Part shown: positions 1 through 5,863 of the stretch, piece after piece | Position numbering within the stretch: position 1 is the first letter of the stretch | How the letters are laid out: every line of letters begins with the position of its first letter | Source of the DNA: Gammaproteobacteria bacterium | GTDB lineage: Bacteria > Pseudomonadota > Gammaproteobacteria > Pseudomonadales > Azotimanducaceae | Reading direction: 5' to 3' | Assembly (NCBI GenBank): GCA_009839405.1 | Contig: VXPR01000189.1 | Span: 1 to 6,322, forward strand | Length of the DNA stretch: 6,322 nt | Program-made: the position numbers and the translations under genes | Notes under the pieces: model-generated | What the model was told of the DNA's origin: nothing | The model's database searches: none | Seen by the model: the letters and a program-made list of their open reading frames with translations, nothing else

Positions 1-45
1 CTTCGTGGTCGCTTGGCTTTAGGTTAGACGCGAAAGCGGCGTATT

Positions 46-81
46 CTAGCGGGTTTCCTGGCGCGCAAAGCACCCGCTTAG
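46..81. repeat. Imperfect inverted repeat in the aroA leader
   Basis: The arm AGCGGGT at 48-54 is complementary to ACCCGCT at 72-78, and skipping one base (79) extends the pairing by two more pairs (46-47 with 80-81). This gives about nine pairs around a 17-base loop. It ends four bases before the ATG at 86, in the place where a ribosome binding site would be expected and where no purine-rich Shine-Dalgarno sequence is visible. A -10-like TATTCT lies at 42-47, but no -35 box at standard spacing was found. It could be a 5' leader hairpin limiting translation, an operator, or chance. Confidence 0.35.
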
Positions 82-85
82 ACCC

Positions 86-1381
86 ATGCCAACCGATCTT
101 GCCAAGGCCCCCGCGACCGAAGCGCGAGCGATCCCGCGCCTCAGCCCCGGCTTCGATGTTCGGCTGGCATTGCCCGGCAGCAAGTCGATCGCCTTGCGCC
201 AGCTCTTGATCGCGTCGCTCGCCCCAAGGCCGACGCGGCTCGTTGGCATTCCCCGGTGCGACGACGTGGATGCCATGCTCGATGCCATCGGGCGGCTCGG
301 CGGAACCGTGGAACGCGACGGCGACGGTGCGTTGATCTCGCCACCGCCACGAACGCCCCGAGACGTGTCGCTGCACCTCGGCATGAGCGGGGTGTCGCTC
401 AGGTTCCTGATCGCTCGGGCGGGACTCAACGCGGGTTCCACGCAAATCGGCGGGCATCCGCAGCTTTCGCGGCGACCGAACGCGGATTTGCTCAACGCGC
501 TTCGGCACCTCGGCTGTCAGGTGTCGGGAGGCAGCGACGGCTTTGCGCCGGTGACGGTGCGAGGGCCTTCGCACCTCGGCGCCGAAACGAAGCTCCGCAC
601 GTCCGTCAGCAGCCAGTTTCTTTCCGCTCTGCTGCTGTCCGCGCCCGCGTTTCCGCAAGGACTGACGATCCACCTGGAGGATGAACGCGCAAGCGCTTCC
701 TACGTGGCTCTGACGACGGCGGAGATGGCACGGCGGGGTGTCGAGGTGCTGGCGCCAGATGAACAGACGCTAGTGGTACCGCCAGCGCAGTACACCGGGG
801 GCGACGCCACCATCGAGGGCGACGCCAGCGCAGCCACCTATCACGCCGCCCTCGCAACATTGCATGGAGGGACGGTGACGCTGACGAACCTCGGCGAATC
901 CACAGTGCAGGGCGACTACGCCTTCATCGGCCTTTGCGAACGCCTAGGCGCAACGATTCGTCGCGAGTCCGATCAGGTTCGCATTCACGGCGCCAAGTCG
1001 CTCCGCCCCTTGGGGAACATCGACATGAGCAACATGCCCGACGCGGCACCAACGCTCATGGCCATCGCGCCATTCCTACCCACGCCCACCCACATCACCG
1101 GCCTCGCAACCCTGCGCATCAAGGAATGCGACCGCATCGCCGCCGGCTGCACCGAACTGCGGCGCGCCGGCGTTGCCGTGGAAGAGTTCGAAGACGCCAT
1201 GACTGTGCATCCCCCGAGGGATTTTCGCCCCACCCGCTTCGCGACCTATGAAGACCACCGCATGGCCATGGCCATGTCGGTCTTGGCAAGCCGCATCGGC
1301 CATTGCGAGATCGAGGACCCCGACTGCGTAGCGAAGACCTATGCCGACTACTGGCACGACTTCGAGAGCTACGTTGCCTGA
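86..1381 (+). CDS. aroA: 3-phosphoshikimate 1-carboxyvinyltransferase (EPSP synthase) family protein
   Basis: The family transfers the enolpyruvyl group of PEP to shikimate-3-phosphate in the cytoplasm, the step before chorismate synthase. The protein has 431 residues, close to the 427 of E. coli AroA, and aligns with it at an almost constant offset of +6. Residues matching the E. coli active site are K33, S34 and R38 (PGSKS motif), G102, R106, R130, S175-S176-Q177 (SSQFLSAL), S203, Y206, catalytic D319 (PDAAPT), K346, E347, R350 (RIKECDR), H391-R392 (EDHRMAM) and K417 (AKTYADY). EGDASAATY and VQGD are also E. coli-like. The departures cluster in one loop: M100 for N94, V103 for T97 and F107 for P101; T342 also replaces N336. 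The ATG at 86 is the first possible start after an in-frame TAG at 47-49, and no Shine-Dalgarno is evident. The common aroA neighbours serC, tyrA, cmk and rpsA are not next to it. It is either the housekeeping enzyme or a divergent paralogue; family is certain, exact role less so. Confidence 0.93.
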   Translation: MPTDLAKAPATEARAIPRLSPGFDVRLALPGSKSIALRQLLIASLAPRPTRLVGIPRCDDVDAMLDAIGRLGGTVERDGDGALISPPPRTPRDVSLHLGMSGVSLRFLIARAGLNAGSTQIGGHPQLSRRPNADLLNALRHLGCQVSGGSDGFAPVTVRGPSHLGAETKLRTSVSSQFLSALLLSAPAFPQGLTIHLEDERASASYVALTTAEMARRGVEVLAPDEQTLVVPPAQYTGGDATIEGDASAATYHAALATLHGGTVTLTNLGESTVQGDYAFIGLCERLGATIRRESDQVRIHGAKSLRPLGNIDMSNMPDAAPTLMAIAPFLPTPTHITGLATLRIKECDRIAAGCTELRRAGVAVEEFEDAMTVHPPRDFRPTRFATYEDHRMAMAMSVLASRIGHCEIEDPDCVAKTYADYWHDFESYVA

Positions 1382-1469
1382 ATGGCGGATGCCTTGCCGG
1401 GGGCAGCGAAGTCCGACCGGGTGATAGGCTAGGCCGCTTGCCGAGCGAGTCGGGTCATCGGGGACAGCC

Positions 1470-2567
1470 ATGCAGAAAGCGCTGACGCTGGAACAGAAAC
1501 GCGCCCTGTACCGAGATGGCTACGTGATCGTCCGCAATGCCGTGCCGGAGCATCTGGTGGCTGCGGCCAAGCGCCGGATCGACGCTGGCGAGGGACTGCT
1601 CTCCAAGGCACCGGAAATGACCGACCTCGTCAACAGGTCGAGCGTGACGCCGATCCTGCACGAGGCCATGGGACAGTTCGATGCGCCCATCGCCTGCCAG
1701 GTGGGCGTCCGCCCCGTGAGCGAGCCCGGGGACCATTTCAACAACCTCGGCTACCGCGAACGCGACATGCCCTACTACGCTGCGGAACCGCACGTCGACG
1801 GCAGCATGACCATCCGCATTCCGCAGCAAGTGCAGGAAGGCACACCGGACGAGATCTATCGCCGCTACATTGGCTCGGGTCCCAAGGGCAACCTAGGGCG
1901 AAGCCCCGACATCATCGGCCACAACATGGTGCCGATGTTCGAGGATCCGGACATGACCTTGGGCCTCGGCAGCTTTACGGCTTTCGTGTTCGTGTGCCTG
2001 AACGATCAGACGGTTCCAGGGCGCGGCCAAACGGCCCTGCTCAAGGGCGCACACCATGCAGTTGAGAGGTTCTTCCGCTGGCAGCGCGACGTGAACAACC
2101 ATCTTGGCGTCGAAGGCCCGGGCTGGCCGCGCCTCGACCATACGGTGCCGAACCGCTGCGGCTTGATCTACTTGCCCGAGGCCGTGCGCGAACAGTTCGT
2201 GGACGAGGACTCCGAATCAACCCCGGATGGCCGCCGCTGGCCGCGACCAACCCAGATCCTGATGGAACCCGGCGATGCCTGCATCACGATCTACCAGATT
2301 CCCCACTCGGGCACGCGCAACGAAGGCACCGAGCCGCGCCAGAGCATCATCTTTCGCCTGCGCAACAAGAAGCGCCAACCCCATGTGCTGGTCAACGGCA
2401 TCTCCGACCACCCCGACCGCGGCCAGCGCGGCGAGTGGCTAACCTTCGACAAAGGCAACGATCCCTGGCAGCGATCGAAGTACGCCATGTGCAATATGTG
2501 GCACGAATGGGACGGCATGGGCGAGGTCGTCGCCGAAGCGGGACCCAAGCACGCTCGCGTGAACTAG
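1470..2567 (+). CDS. Long phytanoyl-CoA dioxygenase (PhyH) family Fe(II)/2-oxoglutarate oxygenase
   Basis: PhyH-family enzymes hydroxylate small molecules using Fe(II), O2 and 2-oxoglutarate. The N-terminus (LTLEQKRALYRDGYVIVRNAV, about residues 6-26) is the typical PhyH opening helix and strand. The proposed iron ligands are H108 and D110 (EPHVDGS) and distal H279 (IPHSGTRNEG). R290 or R296 in RQSIIFRLR is the likely 2-oxoglutarate-binding arginine. The 365 residues exceed the usual 250-300, and 169 residues separate HxD from the distal histidine. The extra length includes a Trp/Arg-rich stretch around residues 196-225 and a charged segment around 245-262. The C-terminal 60 residues after the core are rich in Trp and charged residues (WHEWDGMGE) and not recognised. 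The start has a modest GGGGA at 1460-1464, five bases before ATG. It lies 88 bases after aroA on the same strand with no clear terminator between, so co-transcription is plausible. There is no signal peptide or membrane segment. The substrate is unknown. Confidence 0.82.
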   Translation: MQKALTLEQKRALYRDGYVIVRNAVPEHLVAAAKRRIDAGEGLLSKAPEMTDLVNRSSVTPILHEAMGQFDAPIACQVGVRPVSEPGDHFNNLGYRERDMPYYAAEPHVDGSMTIRIPQQVQEGTPDEIYRRYIGSGPKGNLGRSPDIIGHNMVPMFEDPDMTLGLGSFTAFVFVCLNDQTVPGRGQTALLKGAHHAVERFFRWQRDVNNHLGVEGPGWPRLDHTVPNRCGLIYLPEAVREQFVDEDSESTPDGRRWPRPTQILMEPGDACITIYQIPHSGTRNEGTEPRQSIIFRLRNKKRQPHVLVNGISDHPDRGQRGEWLTFDKGNDPWQRSKYAMCNMWHEWDGMGEVVAEAGPKHARVN

Positions 2568-2609
2568 GAGCTGCGGCGTAGAAATGGCGCGATGGCGTCG
2601 GGCCTGAAT

Positions 2610-3449
2610 CTAGTCGGCCCGGCGATCGCCGGCGGCGTCGTAGACGAACTCTCCGTCGGACACGAAGGGAACCGCATCCCCCCAGCTGGTGCCATCGGTG
2701 GCGTGGATGGGTTCGGCGCTGTATTGGGTCAGGTACACGCGGCGTTGGCTTTGGGTGGTATTGGGAGAGCTTCGGTGCAGGCTCGTGCTGGAGAAGACGG
2801 CTACGCTGCCGGCTGGTGCTTCGATGACTACGCCGGGGTCGTCGCCTTCGTAGCCGATTAGGTCGTTCGTACCCTGCTCCTTTCGGTGCGGGAAGACGTG
2901 GTTGCGCGAGCCGGCACGTTCGTGCGGGAGCACCGAGATCGTGCCGTTGTCGGCGTTCACCTCGTCGAGGGTGCACCAGCAGGTGAGATAGGGACGGTGG
3001 ACGTTGCCGGGATCGCGGAAATTCACGTAGCCGGAGTCTTGGTGCCAGGCGAACTTCATGCCGGGGTCGGTGCCGTCGGCGCCCGCTGCTCCCTTCACCA
3101 CCCATTGCTCGTTGAACAGGAACACCTCCGAGCCGAGGAAGGCGGTCGTGATCTCGCGCATCAGGTCGCCGAAGATGAAACCGGGCAGGCGTTCGCTGTC
3201 GCGGTAGCGGCGGCTGATGAAGTAGCGCTTGCCGCGGTGGGTGATGCCGAGCACGTCGGTGCCGAGCTTGTCGAGGTGGCGATCCATGCGGGCGACGGAA
3301 GTGGCGCATTCGGCGCGCAGCATGGCGAGGTCCTCGGCGTCGATCACCGATTCGAGAACGGTGAAGCCACTCTGCTCGAACTCGTCGCGATGGCGGCGCT
3401 GGACCCGGGACGCGCTTGTGGCAACATCCTCTCGCATGGTCGAACTCAC
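2610..3449 (-). CDS. Phytanoyl-CoA dioxygenase (PhyH) family oxygenase
   Basis: This 279-residue protein has normal PhyH length and layout. The N-terminal FEQSGFTVLESVIDAEDL (about 24-41) is the family's opening segment. H136 and D138 (AWHQDSGY) and H225 (TSLHRSSPN) form the predicted iron triad, with R236 or R237 as the 2-oxoglutarate anchor. NADNGTISVLPHERAGS (165-181) is the characteristic strand and turn between them. HxD to distal H is 87 residues, far shorter than in the neighbouring oxygenase at 1470-2567, so the two are not a recent duplication. The start is GTG at 3449-3447, chosen because AAGGA lies eight bases upstream; the internal ATG at 3437 (residue 5) lacks a comparable site. 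The gene converges with the first oxygenase (42-base gap) and diverges from the response regulator. It is expected to be cytoplasmic. The WHQD style argues against ectoine hydroxylase, whose HxD signature differs as I recall it. The substrate is not inferable. Confidence 0.9.
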   Translation of the reverse strand: MSSTMREDVATSASRVQRRHRDEFEQSGFTVLESVIDAEDLAMLRAECATSVARMDRHLDKLGTDVLGITHRGKRYFISRRYRDSERLPGFIFGDLMREITTAFLGSEVFLFNEQWVVKGAAGADGTDPGMKFAWHQDSGYVNFRDPGNVHRPYLTCWCTLDEVNADNGTISVLPHERAGSRNHVFPHRKEQGTNDLIGYEGDDPGVVIEAPAGSVAVFSSTSLHRSSPNTTQSQRRVYLTQYSAEPIHATDGTSWGDAVPFVSDGEFVYDAAGDRRAD

Positions 3450-3500
3450 TTTAGGATTCCTTCACAACCAACTGTTTAAGTTCTCTATTTCGAGCACAAT
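3450..3500. promoter_or_regulatory. AT-rich divergent intergenic segment, probable promoter of the PhyH gene
   Basis: Only 18 of these 51 bases are G or C (35%), in strong contrast with the surrounding GC-rich genes. It separates the minus-strand PhyH gene from the plus-strand regulator pair, so at least the PhyH promoter should lie here or slightly to the right. I found no convincing -35/-10 pair on either strand, so the call rests on composition and gene orientation. Bases 3501-3611, between this segment and the alternating tract, hold nothing else I can name. Confidence 0.4.
3458..3462 (-). promoter_or_regulatory. Shine-Dalgarno site for the minus-strand PhyH gene
   Basis: Read on the minus strand, AAGGA ends eight bases before the GTG at 3449. 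It favours GTG over the ATG four codons downstream as the start. It is the clearest ribosome binding site in the window. Confidence 0.65.
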
Positions 3501-3611
3501 GGCGCCTTCACGTTCCGAGTGTCAGCCATCACGGCAACGTGCTTGGCGCAAGAGGCCAACCCCGACATTTGCTCACAACTTGCACGCGTCCTGCAAGCGC
3601 TGGCGACGCTC

Positions 3612-3633
3612 CGCACGCGCGCGCGTGTACACT
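3612..3633 (+). promoter_or_regulatory. Alternating purine-pyrimidine tract with -10-like box before the response regulator
   Basis: Bases 3612-3632 alternate strictly between pyrimidine and purine (21 bases, mostly CG steps), a composition known to favour Z-DNA. Its end contains the perfect palindrome GTGTACAC (3625-3632). TACACT (3628-3633) matches four of six bases of a sigma-70 -10 box and would put transcription start at about 3640, right at the ATG at 3641. That fits the absence of any Shine-Dalgarno and suggests a leaderless mRNA. No good -35 is seen, so the promoter is tentative; the alternating tract itself is directly visible. Confidence 0.35.
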
Positions 3634-3640
3634 GCCCGCC

Positions 3641-4318
3641 ATGCGCAAAGTTCTGGTTGTGGACGACGACGCGCACATCCGCGATGTCGTGTGCTTCGCC
3701 CTTCGACGCGAGGGGTTCGAGACCGTGGAGGCTGGCGACGGTCGCTCGGCGGTGACCGAGTTCGAGCGCAACGCACCGGATCTCGTGATCCTCGACATCC
3801 TCATGCCCGAGGCCGATGGTCTGGAGGTTTGCCGCACGCTGCGCGCGGACAGCAACGTGCCGATCCTCTTCCTCTCGTCCAAGGACGCGGAGGTGGACCG
3901 CATCGTCGGGCTCGAAGTGGGCGGTGACGACTACATCACCAAGCCCTTCTCTCCGCGCGAGCTGGCAGCACGGGTGAAGGCGCAGTTCCGGCGCCAGGAC
4001 GCGCTCGCCTCTCCCGCTGCAGAGGCCGTGCAGTTCGGGCCGTTGCAGATGAACCTCGCAGAACGCACCGCCACCATCAACGGCGCGCCACTCTCGCTCA
4101 CGCGCACCGAGTTCGGCCTGCTCGCCACCCTGGCCCGCCACCAAGGCCGGGTGCTGGACCGCGACGAACTGGCAAGCGGCGCATATCCCGGCCATCGCGT
4201 GGTCAGCGACCGCACCATCGACAGCCACGTGCGCCGGCTGCGCGCGAAACTGCGGGAAGTGGGAGCGGACCTCATCCAGACCGTGCACGGCGTGGGCTTT
4301 CGGCTCGCACATCCATGA
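3641..4318 (+). CDS. OmpR/PhoB-family DNA-binding response regulator, CreB-like
   Basis: This cytoplasmic transcription factor would be activated by phosphoryl transfer from the adjacent kinase. Of its 225 residues, 1-118 form the receiver domain: acidic pocket D8/D9/D10 (VVDDD), phospho-acceptor D52 (VILDILMP), switch S79, Y98 and K101 (DDYITKPFSPREL). After a short Ala-rich linker, residues 130-223 form a winged helix with TRTEF (154-158), a recognition helix in VSDRTIDSHVRRLRAKL (188-204) and the wing VHGVGFRL. The frame is open back to a GTG at 3539, but the 34 extra residues would precede the beta strand that begins this family, so ATG 3641 (MRKVLVVDDD) is preferred. No Shine-Dalgarno precedes it. 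Its stop overlaps the kinase start (ATGA). CreB is suggested mainly by the partner's sensor domain; the target genes are unknown, though the divergent PhyH gene is a candidate. Confidence 0.95.
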   Translation: MRKVLVVDDDAHIRDVVCFALRREGFETVEAGDGRSAVTEFERNAPDLVILDILMPEADGLEVCRTLRADSNVPILFLSSKDAEVDRIVGLEVGGDDYITKPFSPRELAARVKAQFRRQDALASPAAEAVQFGPLQMNLAERTATINGAPLSLTRTEFGLLATLARHQGRVLDRDELASGAYPGHRVVSDRTIDSHVRRLRAKLREVGADLIQTVHGVGFRLAHP

Positions 4319-5838
4319 TTCGCGTCCGTCTGCGGACGGTCATCCTCGTCGTCAGCCTGTTCGTGCTGGTGCTGCCCCTCGCGGGCATTCAGGTGCTTCG
4401 GCTCTACGAGAGTGCGCTGGTGCGGCAGACGGAGTCCGAACTCATCGCCCAGGCAGGTCTGATCGCGGCCACGTTCCGGGCTCGCCATGGCGAAACAGTC
4501 GCGCAGCCGAGCTCGGCGCAGCAAGCGAAGCCTGCGAGTGTCGAGCCGCGCTTTGCGGAACTGGATCTCGCCACATCCCCAGTGCATGAACCGTATCCCG
4601 GCGGCGTGCCCGGAGCGGCGCCGACGCCCGCTGCCGCCAGCCTCGGCAAGGCCATCGAGTCGGTGCTCACGGAAGCCCGCAGCCTGACGCTGGCCGAAAT
4701 CCGTGTGGTGGATGCGCAAGGCGTGGTCGTCGCCAGCACTGGCAACGACGTCGGCACGTCCCTCACCGCCGTGGAGGAAGTCGAGGCCGCGCTTGGCGGG
4801 AGTTGGTCCAGCCGCTTGCGGCAACGCGACGCCTCAGCGGTCGCGACGATCATCCGCAGTGCGGGGCTGCTTGTGTATGTCGCGAGCCCGATCATGTTCG
4901 ACGATCGCGTGATTGGCGCCGTGCTGCTTTGGCGCACGCCTGCGACCATCTTGCAGGCGCTGCAGCACAAGCGAGACCTGCTGTTGCAGGCAGCGCTGTT
5001 GCTGCTTGTGGTGGTGGTCGCAACAGCCATCGTCACGTCGCGGTTGGTCGTGTTGCCGGTGCAGCGGCTGGCCGACGGAGCGGGACGGATCGCCCGCGGC
5101 GAGGCGACGGAACTGGATGCGGGCCCGTATCGCACCGTGGAGATCGCCCAGCTTGCCGAGAGCCTGGAGGCGATGGCCGAGAGCCTGCAACGCCGCAACA
5201 GCTACATCCGTGACCTGGCACGCAGCGTGAGCCACGAGTTCAAGACACCCATTGCGGCCATGTCGGGGGCCCTCGAGGTGCTCTCCGACCACATCGACGA
5301 GATGGCGCCCGAAGAACGCAGCCGCTTTCTTGCCAATCTCGCGAGCGACGTGGAAAGGCTGGCGCGGCTTACCGGTCGCCTGCTGGAGCTGGCGCAGGCG
5401 GACATGCCGCGGCAGCCGGCACATGCGCCATGCTGCTCCGTAGCGGAGGTACTCGGGGACGAGGATCAACTGGCTGGTCTTGACCTCGCGGTGGAGGGCG
5501 CAGTCGATGCCGCGCTGCCTCTGCAAGCGGAGTCGCTCAGCTCGGTCCTGCACAACCTGGCCGAAAATGCCGCTCAGCACGGCGCGAGGCGGCTACGCAT
5601 CGCTGTGCATGTTGCGCCTATGCTTGCGCGAGTCGAAATCACCGACGACGGCCAGGGCGTCTCCCCGGCAAACGCACGCAAGATGTTTGAGCCGTTTTTC
5701 ACCACGCGCCGAGACCAAGGCGGAACTGGCCTTGGCCTGCCCATCGTCCGCTCGCTCATAGGTGCCGCCGGCGGCACCGTCGACCACGTTCCTACCGAGT
5801 CGGGAACGGCCTTTCGGATCGAACTGCCGGCACGGTAG
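4315..5838 (+). CDS. Membrane sensor histidine kinase, CreC-like
   Basis: This is the partner of the response regulator, whose stop codon it overlaps in ATGA, so translation is probably coupled. Its 507 residues run: TM1 (about 9-28), a periplasmic sensor (29-220), TM2 (about 223-242), HAMP (about 243-293), HisKA with H307 (SVSHEFKTP), then a HATPase_c domain with N-box N414/N418 (HNLAENAA), G1 box DDGQG (444-448), F box EPFF (459-462) and G2 box GGTGLGL (469-475). All catalytic elements are present. The distal sensor part (VVDAQGVVVAST, then LVYVASPIMFDDRVIGAVLL, about 131-205) resembles E. coli CreC, which has YVAAPIMDGSRLIG at the corresponding place, and looks like a single Cache/PAS-like fold. 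Residues 60-108 form a Pro/Ala-rich, probably disordered stretch. The CreC likeness is from memory; ChvG-type kinases are an alternative. The signal is unknown. Confidence 0.94.
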   Translation: MIRVRLRTVILVVSLFVLVLPLAGIQVLRLYESALVRQTESELIAQAGLIAATFRARHGETVAQPSSAQQAKPASVEPRFAELDLATSPVHEPYPGGVPGAAPTPAAASLGKAIESVLTEARSLTLAEIRVVDAQGVVVASTGNDVGTSLTAVEEVEAALGGSWSSRLRQRDASAVATIIRSAGLLVYVASPIMFDDRVIGAVLLWRTPATILQALQHKRDLLLQAALLLLVVVVATAIVTSRLVVLPVQRLADGAGRIARGEATELDAGPYRTVEIAQLAESLEAMAESLQRRNSYIRDLARSVSHEFKTPIAAMSGALEVLSDHIDEMAPEERSRFLANLASDVERLARLTGRLLELAQADMPRQPAHAPCCSVAEVLGDEDQLAGLDLAVEGAVDAALPLQAESLSSVLHNLAENAAQHGARRLRIAVHVAPMLARVEITDDGQGVSPANARKMFEPFFTTRRDQGGTGLGLPIVRSLIGAAGGTVDHVPTESGTAFRIELPAR

Positions 5839-5863
5839 CGAAGCCCTTCCTGATGCGGCGGAG

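Noticed and set aside
24..47. Sigma-70 promoter for aroA (TTAGAC and TATTCT)
   Set aside because: The spacing is only 12 bases, too short for a functional -35/-10 pair; the alternative TTGGCT at 13-18 is 23 bases away, too long.
1382..1469. Possible internal promoter or terminator between aroA and the long PhyH gene
   Set aside because: TAGGCT at 1425-1430 matches a -10 box in only three of six bases with no -35 at proper spacing, and the only inverted repeats are four or five bases long with no T-run.
2619..2632. Perfect 14-base palindrome containing GGCGATCGCC, as in the cyanobacterial HIP1 repeat
   Set aside because: It occurs once in the window, lies within PhyH codons and has no loop or T-run for a terminator. 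A single copy in GC-rich DNA is expected by chance.
2392..3309. Minus-strand frame of 305 codons overlapping both PhyH genes
   Set aside because: It yields an Arg/Pro/His-rich low-complexity protein in a shifted frame over real genes, the usual artefact of high GC.
2886..3479. Long plus-strand reading frame (197 codons) opposite the minus-strand PhyH gene
   Set aside because: The PhyH protein has full family motifs, while the opposite frame gives a Val/Ala/Glu-rich sequence without a recognisable domain, as is typical of the complement of a high-GC gene.
3461..3511. Two TTCAC pentamers (3461-3465 and 3507-3511), as in the CreB-binding tag
   Set aside because: The known tag is a tandem of TTCAC copies separated by six bases; here 41 bases intervene and one copy overlaps the PhyH Shine-Dalgarno. 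A pentamer is too short to be evidence.
3539..3640. N-terminal extension of the response regulator from the GTG at 3539
   Set aside because: The 34 added residues precede the usual first beta strand, resemble no domain and pass through the alternating purine-pyrimidine tract. ATG 3641 gives the standard family start.
3485..4312. Minus-strand frame of 275 codons opposite the response regulator
   Set aside because: The response regulator on the plus strand has every expected catalytic residue; the antisense translation shows no domain.
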